Positions 7,827-11,753 of a stretch of DNA of 11,753 nt are shown here, in pieces. The position numbers were made by a program, and so were the translations under genes. Below the pieces are notes generated by a model. The model was not told where the DNA came from and ran no database searches. It was given only the letters and a program-made list of their open reading frames with translations. The stretch is from Entamoeba invadens IP1 (Eukaryota > Evosea > Mastigamoebida > Endamoebidae): positions 47,836 to 59,588 of the forward strand of contig NW_004440243.1 of assembly GCF_000330505.1 (NCBI RefSeq), given 5' to 3'. Positions within the stretch are counted from its first letter, which is position 1, and each line of letters starts with the position of its first letter.

Positions 7827-9183
7827 GGGGGGATAAAAAACCGCTTCCGCTTAAAAACCGATTCTTTCAAAAAAATAGTTTTTTGTTAATTTAACTATAA
7901 TTTAATTTATAGTTTATTTTTTTCCTGTTTCAACAATAAAAAGATATAAATTCAGGGTTTTTTATTCAAACAATATTTTACAAAATGAAAAGAGCCTTTT
8001 TATTTTTTTGTGAAAATTTTTTTATTACATAAAAAGAGCAAAGTTTGCCGAAGCCATAAACCGAGACTATTAAAAGTAGCAAGCAAAAGTTTATTTTGAG
8101 GACAATTAATTACATAAAAACGAAAATACAATGTTACACACCAAAAATTATTTTGAATTGTTTTTCGAACTCTTTTTCGATTTTTTGTTGGAATACAAAA
8201 ACTAATAAATCTTGAACCTATGAGTGCACCTTTTTTTCACACCCCCTTTATTTTCCTCTAAATTTTTTTCATTGTTTTTTAAGAGTAGAATCGATGATAC
8301 TTGTGGTAGTTATAAACATACTCAAGAATAAAATTTAATGTTCTAACAGAGTTTGATCATATTTTATAATGATATACATACATTTTTGTATCAGAAGATG
8401 AATGCACCTTTTTTCCATCACCCCTAAAAATTTATTCCTCAATTAATCAAAAGTGCGTTTTATGGCCAAATTAAAATATTTTATATTGGCAAGTTCCAAG
8501 TGAAGATGTTTGAATTCCCCATTCCCAACTCTTTTTCAAGTTCATGTTGAGTATTGTATGTACAATGCATCTTCAAGTGCGTGAACAATTTTTTAATAAA
8601 TTATGACCAAAAAAGAAGCAAAACAATAAATATGGTAATTTTCAATAAAATTTAAAGGACAAAATGATGGAAGCGGTTTTTAAGACGCTTGGATGCCGAT
8701 ATATTTTTTCTGTGTTTTTTGATAAAATTTAAAAACTTTTCAATTGTTTTACAAAACCAGTCTTTTTGGTATTATTTTAGTGTAGTTCATTTTTGATTTG
8801 GTATGGTATCGGTTTTATACGCCGAGAAGAGAGGATAACAATAAGACGAAAAAGATAATGCATGGTATCTCCAAAGTCGGCAACATTTCTTATTGGTAAA
8901 AAAATCAAAAAAATCTGTGTTTCATACTACAATTTTTAACAAATTGGCAACAAAATACAATATTTTGCTGATAAAATTAACTCGAATAAAAGTTTCAAAA
9001 AGGTGGCATAATTTACTTTTAAATACCAAAATACATGTAATTTATTGGCAAGTTTACACCAAAAAGAAGGGAAGCGGTTTTAAAACCTCGAGCAAAATCA
9101 CAAAAAAATAATATGGCATTGTAAAACAATTAATTATATTTTTAAGTTATATAAAGCCAAGATGGTGAAGGTATCGGTTTTAT
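7827..9183. repeat. cluster of GGAAGCGGTTTT and GGTATCGGTTTTAT motifs, probable mobile-element remnant
   Basis: GGAAGCGGTTTT occurs at 8669-8680 and 9070-9081 and, inverted, at 7837-7848. GGTATCGGTTTTAT occurs exactly at 8805-8818 and 9170-9183, and a related inverted AAAAACCGAT lies at 7853-7862. A 13-mer inverted pair, AATTGTTTTACAA (8742-8754) and TTGTAAAACAATT (9119-9131), lies between them. At the left a G6 run (7827-7832) begins the cluster. Left-end motifs are in reverse and right-end motifs in forward orientation, as in the terminal and subterminal repeats of DNA transposons. No transposase frame or target-site duplication was found, so the type is unknown. Confidence 0.5.
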
Positions 9184-9473
9184 TGTCCATTTAATTATGT
9201 TGCCCAAAAATGTATTTATTAATTTGGGTATAAAAATTGTTGAAGAAAGAGGTTGTATTCTTTCAACATGTAACCAAAAGATGATAGTTTATAAATGAAT
9301 AATGATTCAATGACACAGTTAAATGTTGCCCGAAAGACAAAAATTGTTTTTATTAATTATTTACACAGTGTTTCATCAAGCACATATGGTGTTAATTTGG
9401 TGTTTATTATAGGATAAAAATGATTTTTTATAGTTAATTAAATTAAAATATTATTAAATTAATTCACAAAGGG

Positions 9474-9584
9474 ATGAAATTAAAGATAGGAAGAGAAAAG
9501 AAAAAATTAATTTCTGAACTTCATCACTGCCCCAATAGTGAACATACAACACAATTACGAATATTAACAATTATTCAATTATAG
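9474..9584 (+). CDS. possible very small ORF, 36 aa
   Basis: An ATG at 9474, shortly after AATTAATTCACAAA (which resembles an Entamoeba initiator), opens 36 codons ending at TAG 9582-9584. The peptide begins MKLKIGREKKKLISELHHCP and is basic and not low-complexity, which is unusual for this region. I do not recognise it. It could be a first exon, the remnant of a decayed gene or chance. Confidence 0.15.
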   Translation: MKLKIGREKKKLISELHHCPNSEHTTQLRILTIIQL

Positions 9585-10180
9585 TTGTTAATAAATTCGA
9601 TTCATCGAAGAATCAATTTGGTTGTATACTCTTATTTATTTGACAGTTAAATGAATTGTGTTGTGGCTTTCATTTAAATCAATCCAGATCAAAACATGCG
9701 TTTTATGTTTTATAGATTCTTCAATTAAAGTAACGAAATGATATAACCAAAGAACAATAAATATATAACTATATTTACTAAAAAATATCAGAATGATTAT
9801 TATTTATTAATAGAATGTAAATAGTTTTTTTAAAATAAAAACTATAAATTTTATTTAAGTAATTTATTATAACTATTCTATAAAAAACAAATCCAACACA
9901 CACAAAACATTAGTTCATTAAATATAACAATACTTAAATTGTTTGCAATAAGTTTAATCAATAACAACGCATCAATCCAATGAGTTGATTGAGCTTAAAA
10001 CCCCATTTGATAACCCAGGTATACTACATATAACTACGAGTAAGTTCAGATAAAAAAAGTGATGCACGCCAACAATAAAACTATACATTATAATTTAAAT
10101 AATTACATTTTTAATATTTATCAGAATCCTTAAAACATCATGTGATATATAATTCGACCAAACATAATCTTTATAAACTT

Positions 10181-10345
10181 ATGGCACCTTCTGGTATTAA
10201 ACAGCCTTATAAACTGAGCTCGGAAAAGGTTAAAAGCCTCCACCTTGCAGGTCCTAAAATTCCAAATAGTTTAGGCCTCATTGAATATCTTAAAACATGT
10301 CCAGACACTTTTGAAAAGTTTAAAAATTTAGAAAAAAAAATGTAA
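10181..10345 (+). pseudogene. N-terminal fragment upstream of the transposase, out of frame
   Basis: ATG at 10181 opens 54 codons beginning MAPSGIKQPYKLSSEKVKS and ending at TAA 10343-10345, just after an A9 run (10332-10340). The base composition changes here from the AT-rich flank to the richer composition of the transposase. A -1 shift in the A9 run would lead into a frame open from 10324 to the TGA at 10477-10479 that contains ELPSDISESLKTNN, which looks like helix-turn-helix sequence. A second -1 shift, for example at T6 (10463-10468), would then reach the transposase frame. I infer a broken 5' part of the transposase gene. A 29-base GT-AG interval (10342-10370) also connects the first two frames but is very short for an Entamoeba intron. 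Confidence 0.45.
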
Positions 10346-10475
10346 TTTGGCTCAATTTTCATTCTTTTAGAGATCAGATCCGTTTTTGTTTTTTTGAACT
10401 TCCGTCCGATATTTCAGAATCGCTCAAAACAAACAATCTTTCATTTTTGGTATCTTTGGAGCTTTTTTCGGGACA

Positions 10476-11753
10476 ATGAAATCTCATGGAGTTAAAACAC
10501 AAATTTCTAAAATTAAAAAAGAAATGAAAACAGGACAAAAACCCGAAAAAGGACGACCAAGAAAGCTAACAGATTTAGAAATTGAAAAACTTCAAGCTGA
10601 AAATAAAAATGTGGGGAGTTCTTTTTTGGGTGCTGGCTTGTTTATTAAGCAAAATTTCGGGAAAAATTTAGAGAGGAGGCAATTGCATCAAATTGTCGGA
10701 CACATTGAAGGTTTAGAGAAAAAAGTGGCACCTGTAATGGAAAAAAATAGGGCAGAAGTTAAACCAGAGTCAATTATGTCCTATTATTCCGACTTAAAGA
10801 AAAAACTTGATGGGGTACGTTTCGAATTGGTTTTTAATTTAGACGAAATTGGTTTTGCTCAATGGGTAGACGCCACTCAACAAATTGTTTATGCATCTGT
10901 TGAGTCGGGAGAGCAGGTTTATACCGAAGTGGATCGGGATAAAGCCAGAATTAGTTTACTTTGTTGCATTTGTGTTGATGGAACAAAACTTACTCCACTT
11001 GTGGTAACAAAACGTCTATCCTTGTTAGACACCACGCTTGCTATTTTAAGTGGAAGAGCTATTATTAGAACACAACAATCTGGTATGCTGACAACAGACC
11101 TTTACACGCTTTGGTTAAAAAGAGTCTTTTTCCCAACAATTAAGGCAAAAAGAGAGCAAATGGGAGTTAGATCGGATACGAAAGGATACTTAATTCTCGA
11201 TGGATTCTCTGGTCACTTTTCTAAACAAATTGAAGATCTATTTTTAGAAAATCACGTCGAAATGATCAAAGAAGTTGCCCATAGTTCTCATCTGTTTCAG
11301 CCTTTAGACTTGGGAATTTTTGGGATAGAAAAGGTGTTTTTACAAAACAAAAATGGGTTGATGCAGCACAAATTTGAGTTAAAAGAAAAAGAGGGGAAAT
11401 TTGAGCACAAAGTCGGAAATATTCTAAAAATGGATTCCCCCGATTTTAAAAATCTTTTGAAAGGTTTTGTGAACCTTTCAGAAGAAGAAAGAATTAAAGA
11501 AATTCTCTATTCTTTGGAAGTGGTTGCAAATGGGGACAATGTTACAAGCGCATTTTCTCAGGCTGGAATCACAGTGGCTGTGAAAAAACCAACACAAGAG
11601 GAAATAGAAAAAGCTTTAAAAATCAATCCCAATTATAACCCATCCGATTTGATTCATGGTGTTATAAGAATTGAAATAAATTCAGCAAGAGAAGCCTCTA
11701 AATTCTCTGGGAAAGATGGGGACCCCAAAAGAAACAAAAGAACCCAAACGTAT
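10476..11753 (+). CDS. pogo-like (DDE_1 superfamily) transposase, 3' end beyond window
   Basis: An open frame of 426 codons runs from the ATG at 10476 to the window end with no stop. In-frame sequence is open back to a TGA at 10395-10397, so the start is uncertain. Residues ~17-40 contain the basic GRPRKLT motif, common near DNA-binding domains. The catalytic core has the three signature blocks of the Tc1/mariner-pogo DDE_1 family: FNLDEIGF (Asp123), LILDGFSGH (Asp242) and LFQPLDLGIFG (Asp278), that is D-118-D-35-D, all acidic residues present. It would cut and paste a DNA element with TA target preference, as known for the family. After the core comes a ~130-residue C-terminal extension rich in Lys and Glu. 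The N-terminal DNA-binding part is apparently broken into other frames upstream, so the copy may be inactive although the catalytic centre is conserved. Pogo-like elements are described in Entamoeba, but I cannot name the family from here. No terminal inverted repeat was found. Confidence 0.85.
   Translation, partial: MKSHGVKTQISKIKKEMKTGQKPEKGRPRKLTDLEIEKLQAENKNVGSSFLGAGLFIKQNFGKNLERRQLHQIVGHIEGLEKKVAPVMEKNRAEVKPESIMSYYSDLKKKLDGVRFELVFNLDEIGFAQWVDATQQIVYASVESGEQVYTEVDRDKARISLLCCICVDGTKLTPLVVTKRLSLLDTTLAILSGRAIIRTQQSGMLTTDLYTLWLKRVFFPTIKAKREQMGVRSDTKGYLILDGFSGHFSKQIEDLFLENHVEMIKEVAHSSHLFQPLDLGIFGIEKVFLQNKNGLMQHKFELKEKEGKFEHKVGNILKMDSPDFKNLLKGFVNLSEEERIKEILYSLEVVANGDNVTSAFSQAGITVAVKKPTQEEIEKALKINPNYNPSDLIHGVIRIEINSAREASKFSGKDGDPKRNKRTQTY

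Larger units (their letters stand above)
7545..10180. other. gene-poor region with decayed repeat cluster
   Basis: About 2.6 kb with no convincing gene. 7827-9183 holds related short direct and inverted motifs (separate entry). A pair of similar segments, GAGTGCACCTTTTTTT (8222-8237) and GAATGCACCTTTTTTCC (8400-8416), each runs into a C-rich CACCCC(C)T block, showing an old local duplication. A 72-codon frame at 8893-9111 begins with TTG and overlaps a repeat motif, so it is not called. Apart from one tiny possible ORF (9474-9584), I see nothing in 9350-10180. Confidence 0.55.

Noticed and set aside
8893..9111. 72-codon plus-strand Lys-rich frame
   Set aside because: Starts with TTG, overlaps the GGAAGCGGTTTT repeat, has no domain motif, and is explained by A-rich composition.
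10342..10370. 29-base GT...AG interval as an intron joining two transposase frames
   Set aside because: Shorter than typical Entamoeba introns and lacking the GTTTGT-like 5' site; a slip in the adjacent A9 run explains the same frame change.

Overview
The window looks like nuclear DNA of a very AT-rich protist, most likely an Entamoeba, and plausibly a transposon-rich species such as E. invadens (this last step is inference). The evidence is a compact intron-less papain-like cysteine protease with a cysteine-rich tail, a coiled-coil/TLDc gene of the kind abundant in Entamoeba, a GTATTTAAAG-like/GAAC/AAAAATTCA-like core promoter very close to the protease ATG, a TAATT motif overlapping its stop, and a pogo-type DNA transposase. 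No bacterial features (Shine-Dalgarno sites, operons) are seen, and no tRNA or rRNA gene was recognised.

Layout. 1-155 is a perfect (AATAT)31 microsatellite that runs off the left edge. 156-1415 is AT-rich DNA without a gene. 1416-1659 (+) is a small, unrecognised gene for a repetitive Pro/Asp/Leu-rich peptide, with a likely frameshift in an A8 run. 1660-3692 is mostly featureless but holds a GC-richer inverted-repeat patch (1863-1923) and a striking near-perfect 24-bp-stem hairpin (2114-2165). 3729-6017 (+) is the main gene: a secreted or surface cysteine protease of 762 aa, made of a signal peptide, an I29-like propeptide, a papain domain with an unusual CGCC active-site motif, a 58-cysteine region built from three superrepeats of about 97 residues, and a hydrophobic C-terminal tail.

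Convergent to it, 7406-6337 (-) is a coiled-coil plus TLDc gene split by one apparent -1 frameshift in a six-base homopolymer. 7545-10180 is non-coding and contains a cluster of related direct and inverted motifs (GGAAGCGGTTTT, GGTATCGGTTTTAT), probably remains of a mobile element. 10181-11753 (+) is a pogo/DDE_1-like transposase, open at the right edge. Its catalytic Asp residues are present, but the N-terminal part is broken into different frames.

The genes do not form a pathway. The two well-formed host genes (protease and TLDc protein) are tail-to-tail, and the flanks look like transposon- and repeat-rich DNA. Three of the gene-like regions show reading-frame breaks at mononucleotide runs, so either local gene decay or homopolymer sequencing error must be considered before calling them pseudogenes.
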